NCBI GenBank assembly: GCA_030849065.1
Contig: JASAON010001523.1
Span: 1 to 46,973, forward strand
Source of the DNA: Jaenimonas drosophilae
Lineage: Eukaryota; Euglenozoa; Kinetoplastea; Trypanosomatida; Trypanosomatidae
Reading direction: 5' to 3'
DNA length: 46,973 nt
Shown: positions 17,168 through 27,477 of the stretch, one piece after another
Layout: every line of letters begins with the position of its first letter
Position numbering within the stretch: position 1 is the stretch's first letter
Position numbers and translations under genes: made by a program
The notes under the pieces: generated by a model
Databases searched by the model: none
Told to the model about the DNA's origin: nothing
What the model saw: the letters and a program-made list of their open reading frames with translations, nothing else

Positions 17168-19072
17168 CTACCACCCACCGCTGATGTTCTTGTGCTTCTG
17201 CTGGCTTGAGTTCTGCGCTGCTGCTCGGCGCTTCCCATCTTTGGAGTTCCTCATGGTGTGGTGCTCCCGCCTGGATTTGCTGCTCATGTTGGCCGCCGAC
17301 TGGGAGAGATCAATCTTGATCGGTGGGGGTTCACTCAAGGCAAAGCCACGTGCCACGGCAGCGAGATCGAGCTGCTGGACGTTGAAGACGTTCTTCAACT
17401 GGCAACTGCTGTAGCTCAGCAGGTATCCCTCATAGGCTTGACGAGCAGAGGTACGAAGGTAGTAGTTGGAGCCGACAAGCTTCTCCAGCTGATCCTGCAC
17501 ATCACCCTTGATTTTGTCGGTGTCAAAGCTGTACTCATTCACGGACACCTTCGCATCGTCGAAGAGGTACTTGAGGAAGAGGTTCTCCTGAGGAAGAAGA
17601 AACAGGAGGGCGTCTCCAGCCCGCCCTGCACGTGCTGTGCGGCCCACACGATGGATGTACTTGACTGGATCATCCGGAGGATCGAACTGAACAATCCAGT
17701 CCACCTCGGGAATATCTAAACCTCGTGCTGCCACATCGGTGGTGAAGAGCACGCCACTGGGGGCGTTGCAAAACTGCATGTAGGTGGCGGAGCGCTGGTG
17801 CTGCTTCTGCTTTCCGTGGAAGGCGATGCAGGGAACGTCAATGTAGTTAAATAGCTCACAGTGGAAGCTGACGCTGTTTCGGCTGCTAAAGAAGACGATC
17901 ATCTTCTTCTTGAGGTTGCGCTTGATGAAGTGGTAAAGCACCAACAGACGCTTCTCGCTGGGAACCATCACGTAGCCCTGCTCCAGTGTATCCACCGTCG
18001 CCTTGTCCTTCTTGGTTTTCATGGAGATGAAGATGGGCGCCTTGTGAAAGGAAATACGCGCGAGCTGCTCCACACGGGTTGTCTGTGTGGCGGAGAAGAG
18101 GAACGTCTGCCGCTGCGTGGGCAGAAGCGAAACAATCTCGCGCATGTCCTCCTCAAAACCATTATCCAGCACTCGATCTGCCTCATCCACAGACAAGATG
18201 AGGAGATTCTTCGTGTGCCAGTCACTCGTCAGCTTGAGGTGGTCGAGAAGTCTTCCCGGGGAAGCCACCACAATCATCACACCAGCCGCCAGCTTGAAGC
18301 TCTCCTGATTTCGGCTTTGGCCACCGATGCAACAGAGGAATGTGATGCTGCCATTGAAGTACTTTAGTAGCTTCAGGAGTACGCCCTCAATCTGTAGGCA
18401 CAGCTCTCGAGTAGGACCAATGATCACTGCTGCTGTACCATTGCTCGGACGGAAACCAGAGCGGCAAATCAGCTCCACCACAGGAATGAGGAAAGCCAGA
18501 GTCTTGCCAGCACCGGTCTTGGCCTCTGCCAGGAGGTCTCGCCCCTGAAGGGCTGCAGGGATGCATCGTCCCTGAATACCAGTGAGTTGCTCGAACTTGA
18601 ATTCCTTCTCGAGCGCACTAACAATGTGGGGGTTGAGCTTCAGCTCCTTGTAGTCGGTGACGAGCGGAATGGATCCTTCATTGGCACGAATGGGCTTCAC
18701 GACACGGGTTTCGGATGCACTGGAGCTCTCCGCAGCACCACCACTGGCATCACGAGACGCACCTTCGCTGCTCGTTGTGTGGGAATCACGACGGGTCTCG
18801 CGCGTTGCTGCGCGATCTCCGCGGTGAGAAGTTGCCGTTGACGCTCTCTGCTCACCCGAGTGACGATCATCATCCTCGCGCGGTCGTTTGTTCTTGCGGG
18901 CAGTTTGCTCCGGCGCATCTCCTTCGCTGTTGCGGCGTTGATTCGTTTTCGCCTCAGGCACGTCCATCGTGGCATCTTCATCTCCCAACTTCTCCTCGGT
19001 CGCGGTCTTTGACTTGGGGCGATGATGGCGGACGCGCCGTCGGCCCCCCTGTGGGGCTTCCGCGTTTTCCAT
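17168..19072 (-). CDS. HAS1: ATP-dependent RNA helicase HAS1/DDX18 (DEAD-box)
   Basis: This protein has 634 residues. A charged, low-complexity N-terminal extension (1-135, with NLS-like KNKRPRE) is followed by the complete DEAD core. Motifs visible are the Q motif region ending TGIQ, motif I AKTGAGKT, PTREL, SPGR, DEAD in VDEADRVLD, SAT in LFSATQ, TDVAARGLD and HRVGRTARAG. The diagnostic C-terminal block YYLRTSARQAYEGYLLSYSS and the FNVQQLDL segment match the HAS1/DDX18 subfamily rather than other DEAD proteins. HAS1 acts in the nucleolus in both small- and large-subunit rRNA maturation. It lies immediately downstream of the DDX47-like helicase gene, with only about 170 bases between them. 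The basic C-terminal tail (RREHH, KDGKRRAAA) suits RNA binding. Confidence 0.93.
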   Translation of the reverse strand: MENAEAPQGGRRRVRHHRPKSKTATEEKLGDEDATMDVPEAKTNQRRNSEGDAPEQTARKNKRPREDDDRHSGEQRASTATSHRGDRAATRETRRDSHTTSSEGASRDASGGAAESSSASETRVVKPIRANEGSIPLVTDYKELKLNPHIVSALEKEFKFEQLTGIQGRCIPAALQGRDLLAEAKTGAGKTLAFLIPVVELICRSGFRPSNGTAAVIIGPTRELCLQIEGVLLKLLKYFNGSITFLCCIGGQSRNQESFKLAAGVMIVVASPGRLLDHLKLTSDWHTKNLLILSVDEADRVLDNGFEEDMREIVSLLPTQRQTFLFSATQTTRVEQLARISFHKAPIFISMKTKKDKATVDTLEQGYVMVPSEKRLLVLYHFIKRNLKKKMIVFFSSRNSVSFHCELFNYIDVPCIAFHGKQKQHQRSATYMQFCNAPSGVLFTTDVAARGLDIPEVDWIVQFDPPDDPVKYIHRVGRTARAGRAGDALLFLLPQENLFLKYLFDDAKVSVNEYSFDTDKIKGDVQDQLEKLVGSNYYLRTSARQAYEGYLLSYSSCQLKNVFNVQQLDLAAVARGFALSEPPPIKIDLSQSAANMSSKSRREHHTMRNSKDGKRRAAAQNSSQQKHKNISGGW

Positions 19073-19244
19073 GGAAATACGCTAGAACGGGTCCTTTGAA
19101 AAGCAAAGTGAGGGAAGATTTGCAGCAGAGTGTGTTCGTCATCCATGAGGAAGAAGTAAGAGCACGTCGTGTGCGCCAGTGGTCTTCATAAGAGGTGTGT
19201 GAAGGATTAATCGGATGTTTAAAGGGTAGCTCAGTCGGAGCCCA

Positions 19245-20798
19245 TCAGCGAGAGGAGCCGCCTCCCTTGCGTGCCTCACGACGCTTCGCCCAGAGTGACT
19301 TGTGCTGCTGCTTCTTGGTCATGTCAAAGATGGCCTCGTTGCTGCGTCGTTGTCGCAGCGTAGAAAAATCTGCCGCCCCGTGTTTGGCATCATCGTAGCC
19401 CATATCATCATCCCCACGATCGCGCTTTGCGTGGCGGGCGGTGGTGGCGTGACGGGCCTCCTTCTCCAGTTTTTCCTCCTGCGCATTCTCCTTCATCTCT
19501 CGCACAGCCTCCTGCTCTGCCTCCTCCACCCGCTGCAGCACGCGTTGCACCTCACCCTCCGTCATGGGGTACTCCTCGCACTTCACCCCCGTCTGGGCCT
19601 CAATCTTTTGCAGGAGCACAATGTCGTATTGGCTCATCAAGTTGATGGCCTTACCTTGGGCCCCGGCACGTGCTGTACGACCCACGCGGTGGATGTAGTC
19701 CTCCACGTGGTCGGGCAGGGCAAAGTTCACCACCACATCGGTGCTCGGAATGTCCAAACCACGCTGGGCCACATCCGTACACACGAGCAAGCGCACCTTC
19801 CCTTCCTTGAACTTGCTCAGGGCAATGTTGCGGTTTTCTTGATCCATGCGGCCCATGAGGGGAAGCGCGCGATGGCCAAGGATCCGCAGCGTGAGGGTGA
19901 TTTTGTGGACGAGTGCCGCACTGCGACAAAAGATGAGAATGTGGTTGCCCGTCTCCTTGGTGAGGTAGGTGTGGAGGTAGGACAACATCTGTGCGAAGGG
20001 CGAGAAGATGTAGTACTGCTTGAGTGTATCCACCGTGGTGTTCTTGCGGTGTACCTCCAGCAACACCGGGTCACGCAGGGAGGCCTTTTGCAAACGATCA
20101 ATTTTGGTGCTAAGGGTGGCTGAGAAGAGCATCGTCTGGCGCTGCACGGGCAGCTGCTCCAAAATGGCGTCAATCTCCTTTTCGTAGTCCATATCCAGCA
20201 TACGATCGGCCTCATCTAACACAAGGGCGTGGAGCTTAACCATGCTGAAACCTTTGGTGTTGCTGAGATGATCCTTGATGCGGCCAGGAGTACCCACCAC
20301 CACATGTGGACGCCGACTCAATGCACAGGCTTGCTCCACCATGTCGGACCCACCCACCAGCGTTGCCACACGCAGACCAACACTTCGACCAAGCATCTCA
20401 AACTGTGAGGTCACCTGCTGCGCCAGCTCGCGGGTCGGGACCATGACGAGCACAGACAGAAATGGCACCTTTGGTTGTGTGAGAAGCCAATCCACGAGCG
20501 GAAGAACATACGCACCCGTTTTGCCGCTACCCGTTTGTGCAATGCCAATGAGATCACGACCTTCAGCAACAACGGGGATCGTCGAGGCTTGAATGCGAGT
20601 GGGATGCTTCCAACCAGCCTCATCGCAGGCGAGAGCCAGCTCCTTGCAGAGACCGATGCTCGCAAACGTTTCCGTCTTGCTCTCTTCATTATCGAGCAGC
20701 TCGGGGCCTGCATGGTGATTGGAGCTATGTGCTGTTGGGTACATCTCATCCCCATCCTCGCGGACGGCTTTGGCCAGCTTCTTGCTCGTCCGCTTCAT
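19245..20798 (-). CDS. RRP3: ATP-dependent RNA helicase RRP3/DDX47 (DEAD-box)
   Basis: I start this gene at the ATG giving MKRTSKK (517 residues); the frame is open for 23 more codons upstream but there begins with GTG. The core contains FASIGLCKELALACDEAGW, PTRIQ, motif I AQTGSGKT, PTRELAQQ, GTPGR, DEAD in VLDEADRMLD, LFSAT, TDVAQRGLD and HRVGRTARAG. The sequence around the Q motif and the QYDIVLLQKIE segment after the core point to the RRP3/DDX47 branch, which works in early pre-18S rRNA processing in the nucleolus; Dbp8/DDX49 is the nearest alternative. The C-terminal ~100 residues are highly charged, ending in SLWAKRREARKGGG. It is transcribed just before HAS1, so two ribosome-biogenesis helicases sit side by side. 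Confidence 0.88.
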   Translation of the reverse strand: MKRTSKKLAKAVREDGDEMYPTAHSSNHHAGPELLDNEESKTETFASIGLCKELALACDEAGWKHPTRIQASTIPVVAEGRDLIGIAQTGSGKTGAYVLPLVDWLLTQPKVPFLSVLVMVPTRELAQQVTSQFEMLGRSVGLRVATLVGGSDMVEQACALSRRPHVVVGTPGRIKDHLSNTKGFSMVKLHALVLDEADRMLDMDYEKEIDAILEQLPVQRQTMLFSATLSTKIDRLQKASLRDPVLLEVHRKNTTVDTLKQYYIFSPFAQMLSYLHTYLTKETGNHILIFCRSAALVHKITLTLRILGHRALPLMGRMDQENRNIALSKFKEGKVRLLVCTDVAQRGLDIPSTDVVVNFALPDHVEDYIHRVGRTARAGAQGKAINLMSQYDIVLLQKIEAQTGVKCEEYPMTEGEVQRVLQRVEEAEQEAVREMKENAQEEKLEKEARHATTARHAKRDRGDDDMGYDDAKHGAADFSTLRQRRSNEAIFDMTKKQQHKSLWAKRREARKGGGSSR

Positions 20799-21148
20799 AT
20801 TGCAGGGAAACGAAGAAAGAAAATCCCGGACGCGAAGGTTGACGGGAGAGATCAATGTGAATCTCACAGCCGACGGCAGTGAGTGGTGCTGCTATCTATA
20901 ACGCGTGTGTAAGGCACCAAGTACAACAAAACCAAAAGCAAAAAAAAGAGTGAGAGTGTGTATCGTATCCGCCTTCAGTACACAAGTACATCACATGAAA
21001 CAGTGCCATGAACGAGCACGACGCAACAGGGTTTCACTTCTGTAAAGCTTGCACTTAACGTTGGGTGAGGTGTCTCCTCGCACCACCTCCCATGTCGGCT
21101 TCGGTAGACGCGCTCCTCTCTCTTCCTCACCCCCCACCACTTGCGTGG
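20799..21148. other. intergenic: leader of the RRP3/DDX47 gene
   Basis: This spacer is 350 bases long. On the coding strand a pyrimidine tract (about 20930-20955, including T8) precedes the AGs near 20896-20905. This would give a leader of about 100 nt, and a second pyrimidine tract at 20804-20825 lacks a following AG before the ATG. No gene is seen. Confidence 0.5.
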
Positions 21149-22444
21149 TTAGTGGAGGAGGAAGCTTCGCTTCACGTGAGTGGGGAGCTTCACATCCATG
21201 CGCGGGTTCACCACCTGAATCGGTCCGAGGTCACGAGCGGTCTTGCCAAGACGCTTCAGCACGTCCTCCAAAGTCCGGCGCTTCCCACGCTTTGACGGCT
21301 GTGGTGGCACATCCTCTAACCGACTGCGCAGCTCATCCGCACGAAGACCCATCTTGGGCTCATTTAGGTGTTCCTTGGACCCCGCAAAGAATTCCTTCCA
21401 GTAGACGTCGTCGTAGTAGCCCTTCTTGAGATGATCGGGCATGCGGTTATCCACGACACGATCAGGCATGAATATGCCGTCCTTGCCTGCAGGATGCATC
21501 GCCATCATGCCTTTACGCCTGCGCACCTCCTCCAGATAGGGGTAGATGTTGTAAATGAGAGAGTGAGGGACCTTACCACGACTGGCGGCGATCTCACTCA
21601 CACTCCGCAATGCCTTGACAGCCTCAAAGACGCCCTCAACGGTGTGGGTCGGTGCCCTTGGCTTGTTGCTGGCCTTCAGGTTGATGCGGCAACCAGCGTG
21701 TTGGAAGCCAAAGGCGCAAAGAATATCCGCAACACGAAAGTTGGCCACGATGCGCTTTGCTGGGTAGAGCAGCACACGTGCACCATCAGCATTCACACGT
21801 ACGGGGTACATGGGGCCTTCCTGCTCCAAATCCACTGCCATGATGTTGTTGAAGGCCTCGCGGATGGCCTCACTACGCGCCTCCTGGGTAGACGGGGCCA
21901 CTGACCGACCCCACCCAGCGATCCCCTTCCCACTTCCAATGTAGAGCACACAGTAGATCCACTGCCGATGATCCTTGGGGCTGAACTTCACCACACGCAT
22001 ATCGTAGGCGACGATGTTGAGCTGAAAGTTGCAGAGAAAGCGGCCACGGTGCTCCTGCGGGATGAGGTCAGGGGTGAGCCACGTGTTGGATCTCCACTGA
22101 TTGTATTCCGTGTTCAGCTTGTGCTTCCACTGAAAGCCCTCAGGGTAGAGGTCGGGCACGATGCGGTATTCATTGTAGAGATCCACGGCGTTATCCATGC
22201 CCTTGAGACCTTTGCTATCCGCGGCGTGGGCAACGGCCTCGGCCGAATCCTTCGTGTCTCTAAAGTAGAGGGAAGAGCCCGTTTCCAGGTCAACGAAGGG
22301 GTTGCGCATCTTCTCAAAGCGGCGGCGTGTGAAACTGCCGGGCTTCATCCAGCCATAGTAGATGCGGGGAATACCTCCCCGCATGGTACCCTTGGCCGCA
22401 TAGGACGTGAGGTTCCTCGCGGTGACGACGGAGGGCCGAAACAT
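21149..22444 (-). CDS. MRPS5: mitochondrial small-subunit ribosomal protein uS5m
   Basis: This protein has 431 residues, far longer than bacterial S5 (about 165), as is usual for kinetoplastid mitoribosomal proteins. The S5 fold is recognisable in the middle: the N-terminal RNA-binding part at about 133-200 (FLCNFQLNIVAYDMR, the Gly-rich GSGKGIAGWGRS loop, then STQEARSEAIREA) and the C-terminal part at about 215-315 (RVLLYPAKRIVANF, FGFQHAGCRINLKAS, GVFEAVKAL). The first ~130 residues and the last ~110 are lineage-specific extensions. The N-terminus MFRPSVVTARNLTSYAAKG lacks acidic residues and looks like a mitochondrial targeting sequence. The protein would sit at the mRNA entry side of the mitochondrial 30S-type subunit. 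A likely splice acceptor AG lies near 22503. Confidence 0.92.
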   Translation of the reverse strand: MFRPSVVTARNLTSYAAKGTMRGGIPRIYYGWMKPGSFTRRRFEKMRNPFVDLETGSSLYFRDTKDSAEAVAHAADSKGLKGMDNAVDLYNEYRIVPDLYPEGFQWKHKLNTEYNQWRSNTWLTPDLIPQEHRGRFLCNFQLNIVAYDMRVVKFSPKDHRQWIYCVLYIGSGKGIAGWGRSVAPSTQEARSEAIREAFNNIMAVDLEQEGPMYPVRVNADGARVLLYPAKRIVANFRVADILCAFGFQHAGCRINLKASNKPRAPTHTVEGVFEAVKALRSVSEIAASRGKVPHSLIYNIYPYLEEVRRRKGMMAMHPAGKDGIFMPDRVVDNRMPDHLKKGYYDDVYWKEFFAGSKEHLNEPKMGLRADELRSRLEDVPPQPSKRGKRRTLEDVLKRLGKTARDLGPIQVVNPRMDVKLPTHVKRSFLLH

Positions 22445-22689
22445 GGTGCTGCTCCTTCGTCGTCCTACGTCCTCCTAAGAATAATGGATGCTACCCTACG
22501 AGCTACACACCCAAGAGATGAGCACATGGAAGGAGTTAGAAGGAGTTGGACTACGTCAGAATACAAGAACAGAATCGCCCACATGACGGCCATAGTGGCG
22601 GAAGAATGGTTGTGTCTTGGATCGCAACCGATACGAATAGAAGCCATCCATCCACTAACGTGTGTGGTGGCATCGGCAGCGTACGCAAG

Positions 22690-25371
22690 TCAAGATGGTG
22701 AAGATGTTGGTGCTCCAGCGGAAGCCGAAGCAGAAGCTGGGGTCGCAACCAGTCCCTCTGCCGTTTGGTACAGGTTCAAAGGGGAGGATCCATCCGTGAC
22801 CAGAAAGCCCTCCAGGCCCAAGCTTTGGAGAAGATTGGCCTGCAGTTCTGGGCCCGCTCTGGCAATCTCAGCGATGGTGCTCTGCCCGAGTGCCTCCACC
22901 ATCCGCGCAAACTTGGAATGCTGAATCTCCTCCAACTGACGCTGAAGGGCATGGGCGGCATCAGAGAGCGCGGCCTCATGGGCCAGCTCCAGTGTTTTCT
23001 TCTGTCGCTCCATGCTCGTCACAACCTCTGCCAGAAGCTGCTCCTTCTCTGACCGCAATCGTACCGCGTCCACCGTTGCGTTTCCCTCAATCTCCGCCGC
23101 CGTTGACATGGCCTCGGCAAAGGCGGTGGACTTGCCCGAATTTACAATGGTGAGGCCGCGGCTCTGCACCTCCAGCAACTTACGGCGTTGTTCCTCGTTG
23201 GTGGTCTGGTCCTTCATTCGCTGCCGCTCCAGCAGCCCATGGGATTCCTGATCCCGTGTTGAGGCAACCTGCTGCGCCAGGGCCTCCTGCGCGTGGGTGG
23301 TGATCTCAATCGCCACCTTGACAGACTTGAGGAGCCCCTGCCGCGTTCGTGGATCGAGCACCTCCATCTCCTGCGTGTCCACGGAGGAGATGACAAGGTG
23401 GTTGGTGGGGAAGCGGAGCTCCTTCTCGGGCTCACCCGTGGTGGGGTTGATGCCAAAGACGGCCTGCGTCAGGCATTCCGCGCTCCTCTTGTGAAACTCC
23501 TCAAAAGGCATCGATGCCACCGCGGCACGGATGCGGCTGGCGATGAAGGAGCACGCATTTCCCACAAAATCATTCACGGTAAAGCATTCCTTCGCTGCCT
23601 CGGCGTTGCCGTACTCAATGTCGAAGTACCAGTCATAGCAGAGCTGAAGGGCGAGCTGGGCGTGGTCACGTGTCTCGACCGTCACCACATCCGACATGTT
23701 GGATGGCCCGAGGAACAATGAGAGGGACTGAATGCGGTTGGGCTCCTTGGGAAGGCACTTGGTGGGGTTCTCAGCATCCCAAGGAGATCCCGACAAGGAC
23801 ACCACCGTGAAGCTCTCATCGGGCTCGAGCACGACACGGTTGGGGCCAAAGACGGTACGTGTGCTCTGGCTCTTGTAGTTGTATAGAAGAGTCACACAGC
23901 GGTGAGGAATCTGATAAGATACGGCCTGTGCGGTGCATCCACGCAACTCCTCCGTCCCACGGTTTGCGGCCTGAAGATAGGCCGCGTGACTCGCCTGCCC
24001 TCGCAGACGGCGCTCAACGTTGGGCGGGAGGGGCTTCTGCCACAGCTCCTCATACGCCTCCAGCATGTACCGTGTGGGGCCAGTGATGCATCGCACTTCA
24101 CCCGTTTGGCGGTGCCTCACATAGATTCCCTGCCCATCACAAAGCAGGGCTGCCTCACGCACCTCCTTGCCGCTACGATCGTCGGGTACCACAACCACAC
24201 TGCTGACAGGTATATATCGAGACGGGCCCTTGAGCAGCCAGCGATCTCCGCGGTGCCGATGTTGGTCCCCATCGGAGAAGTCCTCGATGACCTCCAGAAG
24301 AATCGCCTGATCCTCCGACAACAGATAGACTGGGGTAGGTGGAGTGGCTAGAACCTCCTCCGGCAACAGGAAGAAGCTCGTGTGTGTGCGCACACTACGC
24401 ATCTCTGTCATGGCACGCTTAGGGTCCTTGTTTCCGGTTGATGCCGTCACGATGCAGTACTCATCGGGGCCAAGATCCACACGGGAGACCTCCTTCACCA
24501 CAACGTCGTAGGGATGAGGAATGAAGGCGGAGGTATCGGCGCTTGTGACGAGGAATCGATCACCCGCGCGTCGTTCCGTCCCTTTAGCGAAGGGCCGTGG
24601 ATCAATGTAGGAGGTCTTCACCTCAACATGCAAACCCTGACGGGGATTCAGAGAAATGGGTGCCACCACCCCAATGACTGTTTCATAAGGGAGTGGATGG
24701 TAGCTCCCCACTTGCAGGAGGAGGTAGTCCTCTGTACTTGCTCGAAGCACCCCATCCACATCCTTGTATTCCCTCTGTGCGCAGCAGTGCAGGCCATGGT
24801 CGGTTGGCACCACCGACATGCGACGTCGTTCCAGAATGACCTCCTCCACCCGTGGAATGTATGCTCCTGGTCCCTTCACCACATACCGTTCACCTTCCTC
24901 ACGGACTGTTGCTGTGGTGGTGCTTCCTGAAGGTGGGTTTGATGGATGCTCCATCTTGTAAGCGGTCAGCACCTCAATCAGCAGCGATTCCTCCTGACGA
25001 AGAACGGGAAGTGGCGCGATGGGGCCATCAAGTTGCTCCTCCGGGTACAGGGGAAAAGGTGTGCAGTGATGTCGTACCTCCACCCCTCCAGCATCTACTT
25101 GCACCTGCCCATACACGTCGAGGACGGGCTCCTCCGCAGAGGTGGCTGGGTTCCAGCAGTGCTTGTAAGGATTGCGAATGCGGCAGTAGTGATTTGGTGG
25201 AATGATGTGGAAAGCAGTCGCAGGGTGCGTGACGACCTCATTCGAGGCAATCACTCGGTTTTGTGGGCCAACCACGAGGGAGGTGGTGTTGGTGTTTTCA
25301 TTCGTGATATGGGCGTACTCCAACGGCTTCAGCCGAAGGATGCTCGGGAGTGCCTCACTCTCGCGACCCAT
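22690..25371 (-). CDS. MVP: major vault protein (MVP)
   Basis: This 893-residue protein is close to the usual MVP length of about 860-900. The N-terminal half is a run of vault repeats, each with the typical pattern of a GP(x)xYIP or GPxR segment and Arg/Glu-rich strands (for example [25 protein letters not shown]). The shoulder domain, related to band-7/SPFH proteins, follows the [16 protein letters not shown] motif at about residue 560 and runs to about 690. A long Glu/Gln/Ala-rich helix (about 690-850) is the cap helix, followed by the cap-ring segment ([22 protein letters not shown]). MVP assembles into the barrel-shaped vault ribonucleoprotein; its cellular task remains poorly defined. 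Kinetoplastids are known to carry several MVP paralogues, and only one is in this window. Confidence 0.95.
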   Translation of the reverse strand: MGRESEALPSILRLKPLEYAHITNENTNTTSLVVGPQNRVIASNEVVTHPATAFHIIPPNHYCRIRNPYKHCWNPATSAEEPVLDVYGQVQVDAGGVEVRHHCTPFPLYPEEQLDGPIAPLPVLRQEESLLIEVLTAYKMEHPSNPPSGSTTTATVREEGERYVVKGPGAYIPRVEEVILERRRMSVVPTDHGLHCCAQREYKDVDGVLRASTEDYLLLQVGSYHPLPYETVIGVVAPISLNPRQGLHVEVKTSYIDPRPFAKGTERRAGDRFLVTSADTSAFIPHPYDVVVKEVSRVDLGPDEYCIVTASTGNKDPKRAMTEMRSVRTHTSFFLLPEEVLATPPTPVYLLSEDQAILLEVIEDFSDGDQHRHRGDRWLLKGPSRYIPVSSVVVVPDDRSGKEVREAALLCDGQGIYVRHRQTGEVRCITGPTRYMLEAYEELWQKPLPPNVERRLRGQASHAAYLQAANRGTEELRGCTAQAVSYQIPHRCVTLLYNYKSQSTRTVFGPNRVVLEPDESFTVVSLSGSPWDAENPTKCLPKEPNRIQSLSLFLGPSNMSDVVTVETRDHAQLALQLCYDWYFDIEYGNAEAAKECFTVNDFVGNACSFIASRIRAAVASMPFEEFHKRSAECLTQAVFGINPTTGEPEKELRFPTNHLVISSVDTQEMEVLDPRTRQGLLKSVKVAIEITTHAQEALAQQVASTRDQESHGLLERQRMKDQTTNEEQRRKLLEVQSRGLTIVNSGKSTAFAEAMSTAAEIEGNATVDAVRLRSEKEQLLAEVVTSMERQKKTLELAHEAALSDAAHALQRQLEEIQHSKFARMVEALGQSTIAEIARAGPELQANLLQSLGLEGFLVTDGSSPLNLYQTAEGLVATPASASASAGAPTSSPS

Positions 25372-25629
25372 GATTTCTGCCGAGGCGGACGCTATTCTTC
25401 AGTAGCAATAAGAAGCAAGAGTAGCAAGATGGGCATCCGTCCTATTGCAGCATAGCGATGAATGCACACTATGGCACCTCCTCTCCCCTTCATCACCACG
25501 ATCGAGTGAGGGGAGTGGAGGCCAACTTCCGTTAATGGAAGGGCAAACAGAAGAAAATATGTGCGTTTAAGCGAATGAATTTATCGTGAGCCATTATGGC
25601 AGGGGTACCAAATCACCCTGCCCTCCATC

Positions 25630-27477
25630 TTAATCGAAGCCCTCATCCTCGTCCACGCTATCCGCATCGTCCTCGCGCTCGCGTTTACGACTTGCAGCCT
25701 CAGCCTGTGCCTTCTTCAGGGCCGCCGGGAGGGGCGGCTGCGGCTTCAGGTCGCCGAGTGAGGGGTCGTACTCCTCCATGACCTCATATGGCCCAAGGTG
25801 ATTGAGCTGCTTTGACACCACTGGAGGCTGCCCTGGTTGATGTTTGCTAATCTTGTAGAAGTGTCTGCACACTGCCTCCGACACCTGCCGCAGTGTGGGA
25901 TGGTAGCTGTGTGTGAGGAGACTGAGCTCCCACGTGAAGGAGCTATCTGCATTGGAGCTGGCCGTTTGAAGGGCCTCCGGGTTGTAGGAGCCACGTCCGG
26001 CAATCACGTTGTCCCCCCCGCCAATGATGATGCCTCCAGCGAGTGGATAGCGCAGGACCAGTCGGTGTGTGAGGGAGAGGAGAGCCATGGCAGAGTGGGG
26101 AGGGCATGAAGGAATGGCCTGGACGATGCGACGAAGAATGGCAGTCACACGGGCTACAGGAAGGTGCTTCTGGGTCAAAACCAACAGATCCACCGCACGC
26201 AGCACCAGGCTAATGTGGAAGGTCCACTCCTTCGACGCATTGACCTGCACAAAGTTGCCCTGCGCCATGGAGTTGGCAATGGAGAAGGCCTGCGACGACA
26301 GTGAACCCGCCGAGGAGGTGGAGCCTTGCGACAGGAGCTCATCCTCCTCACCCTGGCTCGCCTCTCCATCATCCTCTCGCGTGAGCTTCTGTGATACGTC
26401 CTCGCTGCTAGGAATAGCCAGGGCCTTCATGAGACAGCTGAAGAGGATTTCGTGGAAGTAGCTAAGGTCCACACGCCACTCCGAGGCGGTGACGGTGGCA
26501 TCCTTTTGAGCGAGGGAGGCCACGGCCACGAGTGCGTGCAGTTTGGTTGTGACGGAGGTATCCTCCTCCGTGACGAGGTCCCTCAGTGCCTGCATAAGTT
26601 GATGATAGAGCTCCACATTCACCAAGGGGGCGAACTTCACGAGACCTTCCAAGGTTGGGGCGAGGATCTTCGTCTGGTGGACTGGGGTACACGCACGAGA
26701 GGACTCCATCACGCGTAGGTAAATGACAAAGACGCGATGAATGATGCGCGTTTGCTTCGCTGCCAGCTCTGCACGGTCGCGTCGGGCCTTGGACTTCTGC
26801 ATCTGACGAGCCAGCTCCTTGTCCTCCTTCTTGAGGCGCTTGTTCTTGGCCTTTTCTTCAGTGAGGTCCTGTCGGTGCATATCCACCATCGCCACACGAA
26901 CGTGCAGCAGCAGATGCAGGAGCTTTGGGTTCATCGCGTAGCTCTTCTTGCGGACAATATTCAGCAATGAGCTCACAATACACTCCGAGACCTCAGACAC
27001 CATTTGAGTATCCAGCAAGTCGGAGAGGGCCTTCATGACGGGCTGGGCCACTCGCGTGGACTTGCAGTTGGCGAAGTCCACCGCGAGGGAGAGAAGGGTG
27101 TCGGCATGATTGAACTCCGGGGCAGAGGAGGCCACCAGGCGTGCGCAGAGTCGGCTGCCCAACGCCTGCTGCTCCGGGTGAGACTTCTTGAAGAGCTTCC
27201 GCAGAAGCTGGAGGAAGTGCTCGTACTGGGTGAGGATCTCGTGCTCCAGCCGCTGGACGTTGAAGACCTCCTTCTTCTTGCGCTGACCATTGCCACCATC
27301 CTCCTTCTCCAGAGAGGCAGAAATCTTGTAGTTGGGGATTACATCGCACAGAATGCTGCACTCCTCCTGGAGGCTCTCCACCAGCTCACCGTAGTCTGTC
27401 GCTGTCCGTTTGTGAATGGCGTACAGGGCCTTCATGCGGTCCTGAAGGTAGGACGTATTCATAAGATAGCGCTGCAT
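25630..27477 (-). CDS. NOC3: nucleolar complex protein 3 (NOC3) homologue
   Basis: This 615-residue protein starts at the first in-frame ATG (MQRYLMNTSYL). It shows the NOC3-type layout. Helical repeats are followed by a conserved block with DLLDTQ, LLNIVRKKSYAMNPKLLHLLLHVRV, a Lys/Arg-rich KNKRLKKEDKELARQMQKSK segment, IHRVFVIYLRVME, and LEGLVKFAPLVNVELYHQLMQALRDL. A CBF/MAK21-type domain (about 330-560) follows, and the C-terminus is acidic (DDADSVDEDEGFD). NOC3 pairs with NOC2 in pre-60S particles and supports their nucleolar-to-nucleoplasmic transport. The protein is somewhat shorter than yeast or human NOC3, mainly at the N-terminus, where the usual disordered acidic/basic region is missing. 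A (TTC)5 tract lies upstream for trans-splicing. Confidence 0.85.
   Translation of the reverse strand: MQRYLMNTSYLQDRMKALYAIHKRTATDYGELVESLQEECSILCDVIPNYKISASLEKEDGGNGQRKKKEVFNVQRLEHEILTQYEHFLQLLRKLFKKSHPEQQALGSRLCARLVASSAPEFNHADTLLSLAVDFANCKSTRVAQPVMKALSDLLDTQMVSEVSECIVSSLLNIVRKKSYAMNPKLLHLLLHVRVAMVDMHRQDLTEEKAKNKRLKKEDKELARQMQKSKARRDRAELAAKQTRIIHRVFVIYLRVMESSRACTPVHQTKILAPTLEGLVKFAPLVNVELYHQLMQALRDLVTEEDTSVTTKLHALVAVASLAQKDATVTASEWRVDLSYFHEILFSCLMKALAIPSSEDVSQKLTREDDGEASQGEEDELLSQGSTSSAGSLSSQAFSIANSMAQGNFVQVNASKEWTFHISLVLRAVDLLVLTQKHLPVARVTAILRRIVQAIPSCPPHSAMALLSLTHRLVLRYPLAGGIIIGGGDNVIAGRGSYNPEALQTASSNADSSFTWELSLLTHSYHPTLRQVSEAVCRHFYKISKHQPGQPPVVSKQLNHLGPYEVMEEYDPSLGDLKPQPPLPAALKKAQAEAASRKREREDDADSVDEDEGFD

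Noticed and set aside
19226..19290. tRNA-like A box (GGGTAGCTCAGTCGG)
   Set aside because: No B box, no acceptor-stem pairing and no anticodon arm; the sequence runs into the C-terminal codons of the RRP3/DDX47 gene.
20799..20867. N-terminal 23-codon extension of the RRP3/DDX47 gene
   Set aside because: The extended frame begins with GTG, not ATG, and the extension has no conserved character; the ATG at 20798 gives a family-like N-terminus.
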